Shown here: positions 1-62,980 of the stretch, one piece after another | How the letters are laid out: every line of letters starts with the position of its first letter | Position numbering within the stretch: position 1 is the stretch's first letter | From: Trematomus loennbergii | Lineage: Eukaryota; Chordata; Actinopteri; Perciformes; Nototheniidae | Direction: 5' to 3' | DNA: 64,000 bases | Assembly (NCBI GenBank): GCA_012861695.1 | Contig: JAAOOA010000060.1 | Coordinates: forward strand, 14,693,972-14,757,971 | Notes under the pieces: generated by a model | Told to the model about the DNA's origin: nothing | What the model saw: the letters and a program-made list of their open reading frames with translations, nothing else | Databases searched by the model: none | Translations under genes and position numbers: made by a program

Positions 1-979
1 TATAAATAGTCATCATCCCTGTAGGGGATCACAGAGTATCAGACAAAGACAAGGTAAAGTCTGTATTGATGATGACTCATCAGTACAAGTTTGACTTTGA
101 TCTGATCGGATGATGATTCATTTGGCTCCACTGTGTTGTTTGTAAATGTGTCAGTTTTCTCATGATTACTTGTCGCATGCTTTCTAATGTCTCCTTAGGC
201 CACAGTGTGTAACACCCTGAGTGTGTCTGTGGGTGTATGTAGTTCAGTTCAGTCATTTCAAGGGTTAAATAAAGTGTAGTGTATCTATTGATCATCATTT
301 GTTGTGGCTTTGTGCAATGGGTTTCCAGTCCTCAATCACAGACAGTGAATCACTAACAATTACATTTATATTTAAAGTCTCCAATCCAGCTGTGTAATAC
401 TGTAAGTCTTCAGACTGTGGGAGGAAACACGTATGAACCCAGACAGTCCATCATCATTACAGCCCAGTCAAGCTTTCCGAACAGACATGGGCTGATATGG
501 AACAATGACCAGTAAACGTTTGGGTTTTTTAAACTGGGTGCAGGTTTTTCTTGCTGCACACCAATATTCTCCCAAACTGTAGGTGGACAACATATCGAGA
601 ACTCATGTTTGGTTTTGTTGAAGAGTTTAATTTAGAAAATAATAATTTAAGAAGAGGAGCTGCTGTGTTTCGATTTTACCTGCTGTGACAGAACAGAAAG
701 GGGACATGAAACGAGGGCTATATTTGAGTAAGATAGGTGTTCGTATTGCCTCACTTCCTGCCACACGGAGCTTCTTATAGTTCTCAATTTTCTCCTTCGA
801 TCTGCATTCACTTAGTTAGAAAATCTCAAATGTGCAAAAACCCGCGGCACAGGACCCCCATAAAGGGTTGCGCTTGATGGTTTTACATCACCTTGTGACC
901 ACTGGGACCCTCGCAGATGTGTAAAGCATAAGTCAAGCTTTGATCTGACTGTATTCTAAAGAGACACAACGAAACATAC
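1..979 (-). other. Intron of the slc27a1-like gene running off the left edge
   Basis: Left of the donor at 979-978 I find no stretch matching the missing FATP C-terminus on either strand. The first 979 bases are therefore intron, and the terminal exons are outside the window. No repeat or RNA gene is recognised here. Confidence 0.7.
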
Positions 980-5548
<4,569 letters not shown>

Positions 5549-5634
5549 GGTACTACCTGTGGGCATGTAAACAGTGACATCATTCACAAAAACAATCACG
5601 AGAGAATTAAAGTTTGAGAGAGAGCAAGGCTTAC

Positions 5635-5800
5635 CTGTTTAATCCTGCTGCACTAAGAAATCAGTAGCAAAACGCTCCTTCATATGTCCAAATGTGTCAG
5701 TAAACTTAACTTTTCCCCCACAAGAGTTGTCAGAAGTCAGAAGTAGTCTGGAATAGTCGAGGTGACGAGACGCACTGGAGCTGACAGCAGAGCAGGTTAC
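5635..5800 (-). promoter_or_regulatory. Non-coding first exon and promoter-proximal region of the slc27a1-like gene
   Basis: A strong minus-strand donor (ACAG|GTAAGC) ends an exon at 5635. The next acceptor (GCCCACAG, exon start 5556) lies just upstream of the start codon. This implies an untranslated first exon spanning roughly 5635-5800. The 5' boundary is not visible; no TATA box is recognised. The extent of the exon is inferred. Confidence 0.5.
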
Positions 5801-8409
5801 AACTCATAAACCGCTGCGTCACTGCTCGCCTCGTTGCTCCCTGCGGTGTGAATCATCCCCCGAAGAGAACAACATGTCACGTCGACTCTGATTTATTCAA
5901 TTGTAAATGTCTCATTTAATAGGAAAAACATCAAGTGATCGCTTTACTGGTAGATTCATTGACACATATCGAAAATATCTGTGGTGAACGCATTGACCGA
6001 ATACAAGTAAATGAACTGCATTAAAAACAGTATTGTCAACAAGTGTATCTTAAGTAAGTTGAAGCCCGGAAAAATGGCAGCAGTTAATTGTTGGATAATA
6101 AACGGCACAAGCTGAATTTTAAGGCAATTTGTTTGCTAATTGAAACTTGTTAATTAGCTAGCTAGTAAAGTAGGCTAAACTAGCGTTTTTACATATTTCC
6201 TCTTGAACTGTATTTCTTATAACATAGCATACAATGTTGGATAAATACAAAAAGCACAAATAGGGCTACCTCAGATTTGTTGGAAGAAAATTACGCACTT
6301 TCCCAATGAAAGGTAGGCTATATAATAATAACAATTAGCTAATGCTAGCTAACTATCAAGGGATGGTCGGTCCTGTGTGTAGCCTAATGCGTCAGTTTGC
6401 TCACGTTATGACTTGTGCTACATTTATCATAAACGCAATGTAAGCAATTTCACAACCTATTGGCAATTTTGAAGTTTTTATTCTGAAGTATGACTCGTAA
6501 AATGTAGGGCAAGATGTTTGATTAAAATGTCAAATATCAAGAAACATATCCATTAATCTATCTCAATCAATCAATCTATCTGCTTGGGAATGTCATCACA
6601 TCATTACAAACCACACATTACATATTTTTTAGATGAAATAGAAGCTTTAATAAAAATGTGTGCATATTCTAAAGAACAGTACCAAAATACATACAAAATT
6701 ACAAAATAGAAAAATAAGTTCTTATAGGCCTACCTTTAAAAAAGAAAATCTATTCTTACAATAAGCTTCTTACATTCACAAAATAATGTTGCATAACGCA
6801 CATAGCTTTTTCACATACAAATACATTTAGCAATGCATGAATTAAAGGTAACGATGGTCACAAAAAATTGCAGCCATACCAGAACAGTTTAGTTGTTAAA
6901 ACCAACATAAGAGTGGTCTTAATCAGGCTCATGGCGATTTTTTTTAAAGGTACAGGACACACCAATCACATACAAAGAATTACCATTTTGTCTTTTTTTT
7001 TCTTCTGCAGATCAATGTCTCTGATCAATTTCTATAAAGTAGAAGATATATAATTGGTTGCTTTATACAGCAAGTAAACTGTTTTTTTTAACACGTAAAC
7101 TGTTCTGGTTCTGTAGATGAAGCTGCTTCTCAAATCTTTGATTATCACATGCACCATTTAAGTGAAGATGTGCTTGACTATCATTTTGATAACAGAAAAG
7201 TGCAATAACATAAAGAAACACAGGTCTGTACATCTCCCATCAATAGACCTTAGTTAAATAGTCAAAGTTCTCATTTCAGGGATGTGATTCTTACAGTCAC
7301 TAACAATGTGTGGACACGTACTCTATCAGCTATAATAAGAAAACATGATAACAAAATGGAATTTAACTCCATTTAAACACTTTGATTGCAGGAAATTGCT
7401 GGCTTATGGGAATGGGTGGGTCTCTTTTCATGTATTTCCAGAGTGACTATTTTGGCTGGATTTGTTTTTCTTCTTTGCTAATTGAAACATATTTCTATAT
7501 CTTCACATAAACTAGTGACAAAGACACAGCTTTATGGCAAATCAATAAAGATAATTTTTTAAAAGCCACAAGTGAATAAAAATCACTTATTTTGTATAAG
7601 AAAGATCAACAAACTACAAAACATAAAATCCATGCAGAAGCCCACGTAGGATTTGCAGGAACATGACGGGACCATCAGAGGCACGCCTTGGGACATGTGC
7701 ATCATAAATCAGTTGTTTCTCTGCCACTACTTTACATGGAAACAAATAAGTAATGGAACATTTCCTTGAACAAAAGGCACACCCACCCTTCTCTTACCAA
7801 AAACATTTATACAATTCTGCGCAAACTAATTGTTCATGCTTTGAACATAAAGAGCTTAACTCATATTTTCTTGTTGCCTACATATTGTAGACGTATTTCT
7901 CTGTGCTTGAAAATAAATACTCTGTCAATGTACAGTTTTTATGTTTTACTTTGAATCCTTCCAAAGGCAATACAGCTTATAGTATGATTGTGATATGTTT
8001 TGGATAAACATATAGGATACTTGAACATATTTTAGTTAAACAGTTCCCAAATAAACAGGGACGTTTTTGCCTGCTGTGACAACAATGGGATACAACTTTG
8101 GCCCATAATGCAGTTGACTGGCAAAGTGTGCTAATCATGTTTTTGGATCCAGGTTTTTTTTGGATAGGTATATGTGGTCCCTTTAACTTCCTTAGGGTCT
8201 AAAAGGCCTGAGATTTAACTCAGATTCCACCCAGATGTATCATGCAACCAGTGGGAGGGCCCCTGATTAGTTATATCTATAAAAGTAATTGGTGCCATTT
8301 GAATTAAATAATGACTGGATTTTTGTTTGAATTGATACAAACCTGAAATCAGAGCTAGCCCATATAGGGTAAAGGTGTGTCTATGTGTTACATTAAAAGA
8401 TCGAGCACT
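5801..8409. other. Intergenic interval plus adgre5 3' UTR
   Basis: This AT-rich stretch lies between the slc27a1-like first exon and the adgre5 stop codon, both on the minus strand. The right part must hold the adgre5 3' UTR, but no confident polyadenylation signal was assigned. A minus-strand ATTAAA at 6643-6648 is one possibility and would give a long UTR. No further gene is supported. Confidence 0.5.
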
Positions 8410-26672
<18,263 letters not shown>

Positions 26673-26942
26673 GTCCAAGGCAAACCAGCAGATTACTGTA
26701 TCAGAACTGTGAATTAGTTGTAAATCATTTAGGTCCAGTTAAAATCCTGTAATAAAAGTTTAGATCCTGACAAAGTTCAAAGTCCAAGGTCCGTAAAATC
26801 CAGCAGGAATGAAAAACAAAAAGATCAGTCCTTTCGGTAGAGGATAATTGTTTGGCAGGAAAATAACAGTGAACCTTCACCAGCTTTCTTTCTCTCAGAG
26901 TCAGACTCTCAGTCTCTGAGCACGCCTCGCTCTCTCCCTGAT

Positions 26943-26985
26943 CCCCCCCCTTTCTCTCTCTCTCTCTCTTTCCCTCTCTCTCTCA
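26943..26985 (+). repeat. CT-rich simple repeat upstream of adgre5
   Basis: A C run followed by CT dinucleotides about 270 bases upstream of the adgre5 start codon. It could lie in the 5' UTR or the promoter; the transcription start is not visible. Confidence 0.85.
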
Positions 26986-26989
26986 CTTG

Positions 26990-36880
<9,891 letters not shown>

Positions 36881-36894
36881 GAAATGAATTGGTC

Positions 36895-36900
36895 TTTATT
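36895..36900 (-). other. Polyadenylation signal of the perlecan-like gene
   Basis: AATAAA on the minus strand (CAATAAAGACC), about 420 bases past the stop codon at 37317-37319. It is the first canonical signal noticed downstream, so the 3' UTR probably ends near 36880. Confidence 0.5.
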
Positions 36901-37316
36901 GTTTTGATATTTAACAGCATAATAAGGGCTTTAGATCCGGTGCTTCATTGTGACCTTCTTTCAATTTTGGAAGTGCAACAGTGTCGACTTATCCAATGAC
37001 ATAAAGGGAGGCAGAGGGGGTGCAGAGGCATTCCAGCCGAAGAAACTCCCACACACATTCTGGAGGACGTCAGAGAAAAGCTTTCGCAAGGGAGAAATGA
37101 GACAGGAGCAACAATGGCAACAGTATGAGTTTTCTATAAAAGTTAACAATTAAACCTAGAGGTTAAACAGCATTGATATATTTCAAGTCAAAATATATAA
37201 ATCTATTATATAATTCTCCCAGTTTTTGCAGTGTTGACCGTCTTGAAGTCAATAATCCCGGTTTGCAGAGATTGTGTGCGCTGCATCGTTTCTCAATCAG
37301 ATGGAACCACAATGGA

Positions 37317-40238
<2,922 letters not shown>

Positions 40239-40244
40239 ACAATC

Positions 40245-43200
40245 ACTTTCAACCTTTAACCCCTAACTTACCATTCACCCTTCTCCTATTCAAACATTGT
40301 CCACACGTGTTAGTCACGTAGGAAGAGTCTTAATGCGATATTGTTGTGTGCAGTTTTCATTTGTTTGTTTTTTTCATTCAAAATTGCAACGTCGGTCTAC
40401 ATTTAGATTGATATGCTGTTACAGAGGGATTTGCTAACAAATAGCTCCCTTGATAGAATAGGAACAGAAGTTGTAGGACATGTACTGGTCAATAGTACCA
40501 AGCTTGAACCTTCAATACTTTGTAAGTGTGTTAAACTAAAGTGCCTGGAGAGTCTTCAGAGTACTGCCCTGCTTTCCAAGAAGTTTGTTCCATGTGTCTG
40601 CATGGTATTGACCAGTGAACATATACTTCAACCTTTAATACTCAATCAAATGGCTGCTACATATTTACAAACTGTTACTGGTACTGGATGTGTATTTGTA
40701 AATTGTGTCATTTCTACTTTCATTATTTGTATGCATGCTTCTTAATTCATATGAAGCTATATGTGGCTCTTTACTTGCTGTAACAAAAGGTCAAAGTGGC
40801 TGGTGAATTAAGTGTTGTTGTAATGTGTTTTTGAATTTGGTATGTTACTGAGTAACCTGGCGTATATTCATAAATAATGCTTTAAAACATCAAATATGAA
40901 GTGAACTTAAACACAAAAAATACATCAAAAATAACTGAAGAGAGCACGATCCCTGTAACTTCATAGTTTGTAACAATAATCTCATACAAATGTGAAAAAT
41001 AAGGATGTCAGAATAAATGGGTAAATGGGTCACACGTGTAATGAAATCTGTTAATGTAATGATTTGTAGTGTAGTTTTAACTAAGTAAATAGGCTAGTAG
41101 AACATGTATCCTATCTTGCATTCTATCAAATAACTACAATTGATATCAGATACTCCCACACGTTTTGTGCACCTCAGCAGCTCCCTCAGCTGATAAATGA
41201 CCAATATATTTAGACAAAAAGCCTGTTTCTGTTTATTCACAATTAAAGATTAGCAAGTAAGAGAAAGAAATTGGCAGGAAAACTTGTCAAAATATCAAGA
41301 ATTAGATTATTTGCAGTTCCACTATTCAACACTAGAGGGCACAAATGAACAAAAACCCACATGATCTCATTGGTACAGTATGATCTAAAACTGAACCGGG
41401 GTCAGTCCTCCTTAAAGCCTCTTTGGTTTAGGTTTCTTCAAAAGCATGGAAGATACAAAATATATATATTGTATTAACATTTGTATGAATTAAAACAAAC
41501 TCAAACCAGTTTTTTGTCTGAAGCAAAGAAAAATTTAATAAGTGACAATGTTTTTATTTTTGGTCATTTCTGCCATCTAGATGTTTTTTGTTGTATTCTC
41601 TCAATGCATTTTTCTCAGTGACAACATTTTTCTTAAAAACTTCAAAGAAAAAATACAAAATAAAATCGTAGTTTAACATCTAAAAATAACCACATGCTTT
41701 TTTTTCTTCTTTTTTTTTTTTCCTATTTTAACTTTCTGAAATAAAATAACAAACCCACATCTGATCCAAGGCCGCATACAGGCCCTAAACCTTCATACAG
41801 TGAAGGTCTCACTGCAGGTGAAGCACTACATTAAAAAAAAAAGAGATTATTTTCATCATTTACTTTTCTTTTTTGAAAAAAAAACAATGGAAACATTGTG
41901 TGAGTAATAGTAAAAAGAAAAATATAAAGGTGTTAACACATTTGTCAAGTGAAGGGGTTAAAATAAAAGATGTTAGAAAGACTCGGCATCACAAAGCAAA
42001 ACAAAAGAGAAAAGTTGCAGAGTTTTGGTAAAGCTCTGTTTGTTGTGTGGCTGGAGGTTAGCCTACAGTCTAGGGTTGTATTAGTCTGAGGAGCAGGGTG
42101 GGGGGGAGGGTGGAGCATCAGCTGGAGGTGACGTAGTGCTCGCACTCTTGGTGGGGGAGAGATGGGAGGAAGATAACCGCCATCATCAGCCTGAAGGAAC
42201 AGAATCACAGTGGGTTTACAGGATGTTAGCTGGAAGAGGAACGAACACAGCCTCAGATCCACTCACCCTGTGGATATATACCTTTGTGAACTCCACACAT
42301 GCGCTACATTTAGGAACATTTACATCTTGAGCTTTTTCATACAAGCTGTGGCAGTTCCTGCATAGATGGGCCATGGGACAGGTCAACATTTAGCAGTAAT
42401 GCCACTCGTATGGATACCAACTGCCATGAAACGCATCATACGAAGATGGGGCAGCGCTGGGTGTACGACGTGTATCATGGATGTTCAAAGAGAACTGGGT
42501 ACAGAGGCGTGTGAAGCCAAAAGCCTGACTCTCAAGAAAAAACAAGCCGATCTTTCAGCGTTCCTCCACATCCATTGGGCCGTAGAGCAGGCGCACTTAT
42601 GTTTCCTTTTTCCCCGCCTACCAGAGCCGAAGTTACATCCAGTTTCAGCTCAGTCACAAACTATAAACTGGCACGGATTCATTCAGTTCACTTCAGCGGG
42701 GTCTTGTGATTGGTTGGCTAGCTCTGCACAAAGGGTCTTTTGCCAAACTGACATTTTATGTGCCTGTCCCTGAAAGTTAGTGCTCCCATTCACAACACAG
42801 CTACTGGAAATTCCCTGCAAAGTTAGGGGGTCTTGAGGTGGGATTTTGGTGGTTTAGATTAATTTACACTTTGGTTCTTCACAAATTATGTTAACAGCCC
42901 AGTAGCTGCTCTTAAAATGTTTTGTGTTTTTTTTTTTATTTTGCCAATTTCCTAACTAAACTCAGGTAAAAGAGGAGCATAGTCAATGCTTTCCCTTTTA
43001 GCAGCATCACTTGTTAGTGTGAATGTTGCCCTTATTGCTCTGCAACCACTTAGCGTTGAGACTTAGTTAGTGATGCACTGCAGCATATGTAAGGGAACTA
43101 CATCAATAGCATCTACAAAACCTGTCACACCAAACCGCATGCTAACACAGGGAAAGGCTGTTACCATGACTACTCAGTAGGAGAGTGTGTTACTATAGCA

Positions 43201-43260
43201 ACAGTGTGTAACCATAGCTACTCCACATGGAAACGGAGAAGAGGGAGGAGAGTATGACCA
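40245..43260. other. Interval between the perlecan-like gene and pbx4, including pbx4 3' UTR
   Basis: No further coding exon is supported. The left part is upstream sequence of the perlecan-like gene. The right part should contain the pbx4 3' UTR; AT-rich sequence with minus-strand AATAAA near 41550 is a possible end. A good acceptor at about 42188 (TTCCTTCAG|GC) could belong to an alternative terminal exon. Confidence 0.4.
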
Positions 43261-43269
43261 GGCAGGTCC

Positions 43270-52673
<9,404 letters not shown>

Positions 52674-53099
52674 ACCTACAATGTGGCTCTTATTGTGGAG
52701 GGAGAGATGGGAGGAGGAGGATCACTAGAAAAAGGGGTTTCCTTCTCCAACTTTCAGCACTTAGAAAAACGAGAAAAGTTTCCCATAAAAAAACATACAG
52801 GGCTCAAAACTGAGTGAAGTGTTGCCTCAGCTGGAGCTGCCTGCTGGTCTTGGTCTGAGTAACAAAGGAAAAAAGACAGAAGTGCAGCTGCCCTAGCATT
52901 TGCTTATCGGAAGAAAGCAAGAAAACGCTACAAAACTAAGGCTATAGAAAATGTGGTTCTTCTTTGGCATGGGAGGGGTCGGTTCACAGAATATTAGCCT
53001 TTAGTAAGATACTGTTGTTTTTACGAGTAGCCTCGCGCGGGTACGTACGTCTTTTCTTCCCCTGAAAAGACGACCGGGAGGCTCGACACAATTACAAAA

Positions 53100-57600
<4,501 letters not shown>

Positions 57601-57611
57601 GTATGCATGTA

Positions 57612-57775
57612 ATGCTGACGTCACGCCCCGTGGTTTGATGGGAGTTGGAGTCATAATGGATTCGCTACTTCCTGCTTTGACGAAGAAGACCGAGAAATTC
57701 AGGCTCTTAACCCAAAAGTTGTTTTCCCGCTGAACCGTTTGACCTCGAAAAGGCAGAAGTGGACACAAAGACAAG
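57612..57775 (+). promoter_or_regulatory. mvb12a promoter and non-coding first exon
   Basis: A palindromic CRE (TGACGTCA) lies at about 57616-57623 with GC-rich sequence just after it. Exon 1 ends at the donor AGACAA|GTAAGT near 57775. Within it a short upstream frame, ATG 57656 to TGA 57733 (25 residues), would be translated first if transcription starts upstream of it. The start site itself is not visible. Confidence 0.5.
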
Positions 57776-59175
57776 TAAGTTTGTATTTTCATGTTTTTAT
57801 TAATAGACTCCCGAAACAAAAGGCGATAAGCTAATTTTGAACGAGAAGCAGCGAAGTTTTTGTCAATGGAACAGACGCTGCTATTTTAAGGTAAACTCGG
57901 TTTGTCATGTAAAGCTAAGCACTTGCAATATGCCTCAAAAAACGTCTTGTCTTTGTTTAACTCACGTCTTCCTATCCAAAACTCTATTACAATACACTTG
58001 AATTACTAAGAGCAAGATAGAGGAGTGATAACGTCAATGTCCCAGTTGCTGGTAAAGCAATTAAACTGTCAAAGCAAATTTGGTATTGATTTCCCACCCT
58101 GATACCAAAATAGAGTTCGCACAATAAGTATTACGTAAGAAATGATTGATAAGTGAAGCATTATTAAAAAAACTAAACATTCCCACATCTGTCCTCGCTT
58201 ACATTTTACACTTTAAAGATAGAATTATTATTGGTATTTGTACATTTTGTTCATTTCAATTGCACATCTCTTACCTACTTATTTTAGGCTTTATCATGAG
58301 TTGTTTCTTGTGAAAACTAAAGAGAATTGTCAGTTAATAGGCATTTGATAATCAAGTCAAATATTATATTTTGTTTAGGTTCAATCTCTTTACTTCATAG
58401 TCACACACAATATGTACTCTTACTAGGGGTATGCAACAAGATAATATGTATGCTACCATTAGACAAATTAGGCGAGATGTGTGTAGACCATCAGATATTT
58501 TGACGTACCTGAAAGAGACTCCATCATTTACCAATACCACAGAATGTAGAAGAAAATTCAAATAATTGTCTTTATTTGCACGAAAAAAAAACTTTTACCT
58601 GTTTCCTGATATGTATCATCATTTTAATATAAATAACATATCACTTGGAAAAGGATTTCATCCATATGAACCCTTACTTTCTCCCAGCATCGGGGTGTTT
58701 GGCAAAACATTTTTTGTATCTAATATAATGTTATAAATCGAGAAATGCAGGGGATGAAGTGCCTCCTCCCTGCTGTAGTTGGGACACATTCTTGCAGTGA
58801 ATAGTTTCTTTCTGTCCTTGCACATGGAGAGATAACACAACTATTCAGGCTGAATAGGATCTGTCTGTTTCATAACAATGCAGCTTAGGGAATAACGTGA
58901 ATTCTTAGCCTGACTGAGAGCCTGACGCCTTACTTTTTCACATGGACAGAGCTAAATATTTGGTTGCACAATCGCAATCACAAAGAAAGCAGATTCTGAC
59001 ACACAGACAATAAATACATATGTAATGTAGAAATGAAATGTTTATTGTCCCAGTCAAATAAGAGGACTAACAGGATTTAAAGTGCTAGTCTCCACCACTA
59101 AAGCACTCATATAGTTGTCATCTCTTTCCGAGCCTTCCTTGTTTTCTGTACTTATTTTCGTTCCCTCGTCCTCAG

Positions 59176-62124
59176 ATGTCTCTTATGGAGCACGGTTCCG
59201 TCCGGCCGGTCACGGCAGTGGCGTGGACCTCCAACAGCAGCACCTGCCCCACATATTTCACTCTGGTATATATACTTATTATAAGATCTGCAGCAAATGG
59301 TCGACTAGTAATTAGTCAACCAACATAAAAACAAGCTTTTTGATAATCAATGTTTTGATGAAGTAATATGTCATTTGAAAATTGCAGTTTTTAGCCTCTC
59401 AAATATGGAGATTTTCATAGATTGATAGCTGATCACAAAAGGCACCATTTAAAATAACAACAGATGCATTTTTCTGCGGTGCAGTTTTCTACTGCCATCT
59501 TTTCCAACTTACCGAATATTGTTAGAATACGGAAATATTGTTGACTTTAAAGGTGGGGTAGGTAAGTTTGAGAAACCGGCTCGAGATACACTTTTTGTTA
59601 TATTCCATGGAATGCTCTTAACATCCCGATAGCAATGAATATCTTAAGTTCTTTGACAAAAAATCCATAAAAACATTTCATCTGTGGAAGCCGTAGTACT
59701 GTAAAAAGCACGACCAATCATTTTAGCCGGCCCGGCTAAAATAACTGGATGGCCTACCTGCCTGTCAGCCTTCCATCTGTGCACAAACTTATCTCGTGCC
59801 CTCATTGGTCATGTGCGCGTTTGTGTGTGTTGGAGGAGGGGCTCTGTAAGGAAGTGGCAGATTTTCTCCGGTTGTGCATTTTCAAATTCTAGCGATCTCG
59901 AGCCGGTTTCTCAAACTTACCTACCCCACCTTTAAGCTATGTGTGGATCGTGTTGACTTTACAAAATACCGATTTTTTTTCCACTGCCTGCTTGGTACAA
60001 AAATCATGAGAATGGTAAAGTCTCAATACTGAGTCAAACTTGGGTCAGATGTAGTATGAAAATCTAAAGGTACCCATTTTCCTCCCAAATCTCTCTGTCC
60101 CTCTGCAGATCAGCATCACAGAAGACGGCGCAACAGCAAACTTTACACGCAGCTTTGCGATGAAATCTGGATATTACCTCTGTTACAGCAAGGTAACATA
60201 AAAAGATACACTTCCCCACTTAATAACCACTTGTGTGTTTGCATTACCACAGTACATCATGCATGTTTCCAAACAACCCTAAGTTCTCCCTCCCCCTCTC
60301 TTTCTTTAGGACTTGAAAGGCGGGATGGTAGTGTCGGACATTCAGCTTATTTCAGACAAGGACTCTATTCCTCACGGTTATTGCTTTATAGCAGAACACC
60401 TTGAAGCGAGTGAGTACATACACACTTGCATTCGGTTCTGTTGTAAGGGACTTCTGACCCTTCATAATGAATTCATTTCATTTCCAGCCCTCTAAACAAT
60501 GAAAATGTTTGTTTCACCAATTCTGGTTTTCCTTTTCTTCCCAACTGTTCTGATTTGTCTTAGAAATGAAAAAGAAATCACATATTCTTGCCGTTAGCGA
60601 GTTCAAATTTCTATTTGACGGAATAAACTCCAGAACAGTTTGCCTCTCTGTTCTCTATGTCTTAGTTATTCACTACTGATTTCCCTTACAGTCTGATGGA
60701 CAGTCTCTGTATTTATTTGTGTGTGTGTTTCCAGAGGCCTCAGTTTGGAAGAAGAAGCGTGTGTGTGTACGCATGGTCCCGGTGGGCAGTGTGGACACAG
60801 CTGTGTTGGATATCAAAGTGACCGCCAAAAGCAAAATGATGTTGCAGCATTACACATATGTGGGGTTAGTAGCATTCACATACACACACATTGGATGTTT
60901 ATCTGTTCAGTTAGAAATCCTCTATTAGGATTGCACACCTGGGATGTGAGGCGGACGGTGGTCTGTAGTCAGAAATGAGTAATTTAAAGACAAATTGGAC
61001 TCAATTTGTATTAACGCTTTTTATGTGTCACATGTGCCTTTTCTCCAGAGATGTCCATGGCTACGTGCTGTGGTGCAGAAAGGGACATTTCTCCAACCCC
61101 ATGCCCCAAGCTAAGCCCCGCAGTGTGAGCCTGGACCTCCGCCAACTCTCAATTGATCAGCCGGTCGCTCCCCTGCCCCTCAGATCCAGGTACTGTTCTT
61201 GATTTGATATCTAATATAGAGAAAAGAATCAATATTTTGGTAATTCTTTTTATTTTTCATTGTTTATTTGGGGAAATCTTGGCTTTTCTGGTGCACATGT
61301 TTTTTTTAATACAGCCATTAAAATGACAATAATGACTGGAAAACAGTTTTTTTACTTTGAAGACAATGAGATAAACATACACATTTGACTTCTCTTCATA
61401 AGAACATTTTCTGCAGGCTGCTCTACAGTTTGTATAAATATTTTACTATTGACATGAACACCTATTTATCTTTCTGCACAGCAACCCTCCTCCTCCACTG
61501 CCGAATAACAAATTGAGTCAGAGACGCCACAGCCTCCACAACAAAGATACTGGGGACAAATCTGCTGACGGCAGCATCCCGGGACTCACAGGTACTCAAG
61601 CTCTACTAAATCACAGTAAACGCCTTCCCATTCCTCACTGCAGGCAGCCTTACACCTAACTGTTCCCCATCTCCACTCTCTGCAGCTCTAGATGGAGTTC
61701 CCTTTAGCCTTCACCCAAAGTTTGATATCCAGGCAAACAGCACGGTATGTCTGACTTTTTCAACAACAAATGGATGTCATTTACAGCTGTTTTCTGCCTC
61801 ACATTATCTCTTGTTTTTTCTTTTACCTCAAGCATTTGATTTAAACACATATCCTTAACTTTGAAATATCTCTCTCAGGCACTTCAACTGAATTCCCATT
61901 TGAACAACATTCGTATAAAGTCTCTCCAAGACATTAAAAACGAGGTAGGGTCACATTGATGCTCAATTTCTGTAACGCTTACATTAACAACATGGCATTT
62001 TCCCCTCAAATACATACTCCCTTTTTATTTTTTACAGTATAACTACACTTTTGCAGTGGAGGAATCTGCTGCCAAGAGGATCCGACCATCAGTGCCAGCA
62101 GAAGGCGTCCCATCAGCTCAGTGA
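59176..62124 (+). CDS. mvb12a: Multivesicular body subunit 12A (ESCRT-I)
   Basis: Nine coding exons, all phases closing: 59176-59265, 60109-60192, 60310-60409, 60735-60864, 61049-61189, 61482-61591, 61686-61744, 61879-61944, 62038-62124; 288 residues. The start ATG directly follows the acceptor AG. An N-terminal MABP domain (about residues 10-150) includes [46 protein letters not shown] and [10 protein letters not shown] proline-rich linker contains NPPPPLPNN. The C-terminal UMA domain reads [13 protein letters not shown] ... [20 protein letters not shown]. In the family, UMA binds the ESCRT-I core (TSG101/VPS28/VPS37) and MABP binds acidic membranes, so the protein helps sort ubiquitinated cargo at endosomes. 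The layout matches human MVB12A throughout. It is transcribed toward the right edge, divergent from pbx4. Confidence 0.96.
59551..59931. mobile_element. TTAA-flanked MITE with long perfect TIRs, in mvb12a intron
   Basis: A 381-bp element with TTAA at 59547-59550 and 59932-59935. The terminal inverted repeats are identical over about 37 bases, beginning AGGTGGGGTAGGTAAGTTTG. The AGG start with a TTAA target fits Kolobok-type elements. It shares no obvious interior with the 9525/16738 family. Confidence 0.88.
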
Positions 62125-62980
62125 TACTCAGTTTAAGCTTTGACAAATCAAAAATATCAGACGACATATTTTTGCTCTGTCCAAACGTGTCCAGTGTGAC
62201 ATGCAACATCCAGCTACATTATTTATCATAACGGTCAATTATCAGATTGTCTAAAGGGAGATTTATACATGAGACTGACTGACGATCATGCTCCGGAGAG
62301 CTTGTCTGACTTTGCATTCCTTTTTATTTCCTATCATGTAAAGTGTTTACCCCATTACCATCTTCAAGAATTCCAAGCTTTTCTGAATGGATCTATACTT
62401 GTACAGATGTTTGTCTTGAAATGGCTTTACACTGTTAAAGTGTTAAATATGTAATGTATACATCTACTGTTTTGGGCCTACTAATCTGCAGTCCGACTTT
62501 ATATGCTCAATTTCAAAATGAGTAGTTGTCAAAAACACGCACTTGCCATTGCAGATGTGTCTAATCTCCTTCAATGCTACTCATCCGTATCCATTTGGGC
62601 CATTAAGAGTTTTTTTAAGCAGAGCTGTGTTGAGCATATGGAAGCATTTTGCTGGAGACGTTTAACTGAACTCACTAGACACTACAATATCTTAATGTAG
62701 GATTAAGTGTATGAAGAGTAGCCTTCAACTACACGTTTGTTTTATTCCCCCTGCAAAATAATATATCCTATTTTAGGGTTCATGGAGGAAGGTTGTATAT
62801 TTAGCTTTGTGTTAGTCATATTTAAACAAGATAGGTTTGAAATGTTTTTTTTTGTTGTATCTATTAGGTGGAACGAAGACCAAATATTTATCTTTTCATT
62901 GTACAATATATAAAGTTTTGTTTTTTTATGGTCTGTATAGCAAGATTGCATGGTAAATAATAAAAACGTAAGAAACATCA
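62125..62980 (+). other. mvb12a 3' UTR with polyadenylation signal at 62959-62964
   Basis: The sequence after the stop codon is AT-rich without long frames. AATAAA at 62959-62964 is the best candidate signal, giving a 3' UTR of about 850 bases. Confidence 0.55.

Noticed and set aside
42060..42187. Possible terminal exon of pbx4 after acceptor TTCCTTCAG|GC
   Set aside because: Joined in phase it gives an immediate stop (G-stop), whereas the 43270-43313 exon gives a PBX1b-like ending. Kept only as a possible alternative or UTR exon.
42366..42773. 135-codon open frame on plus
   Set aside because: It lies in the pbx4 3' flank or UTR on the opposite strand and has no family resemblance.
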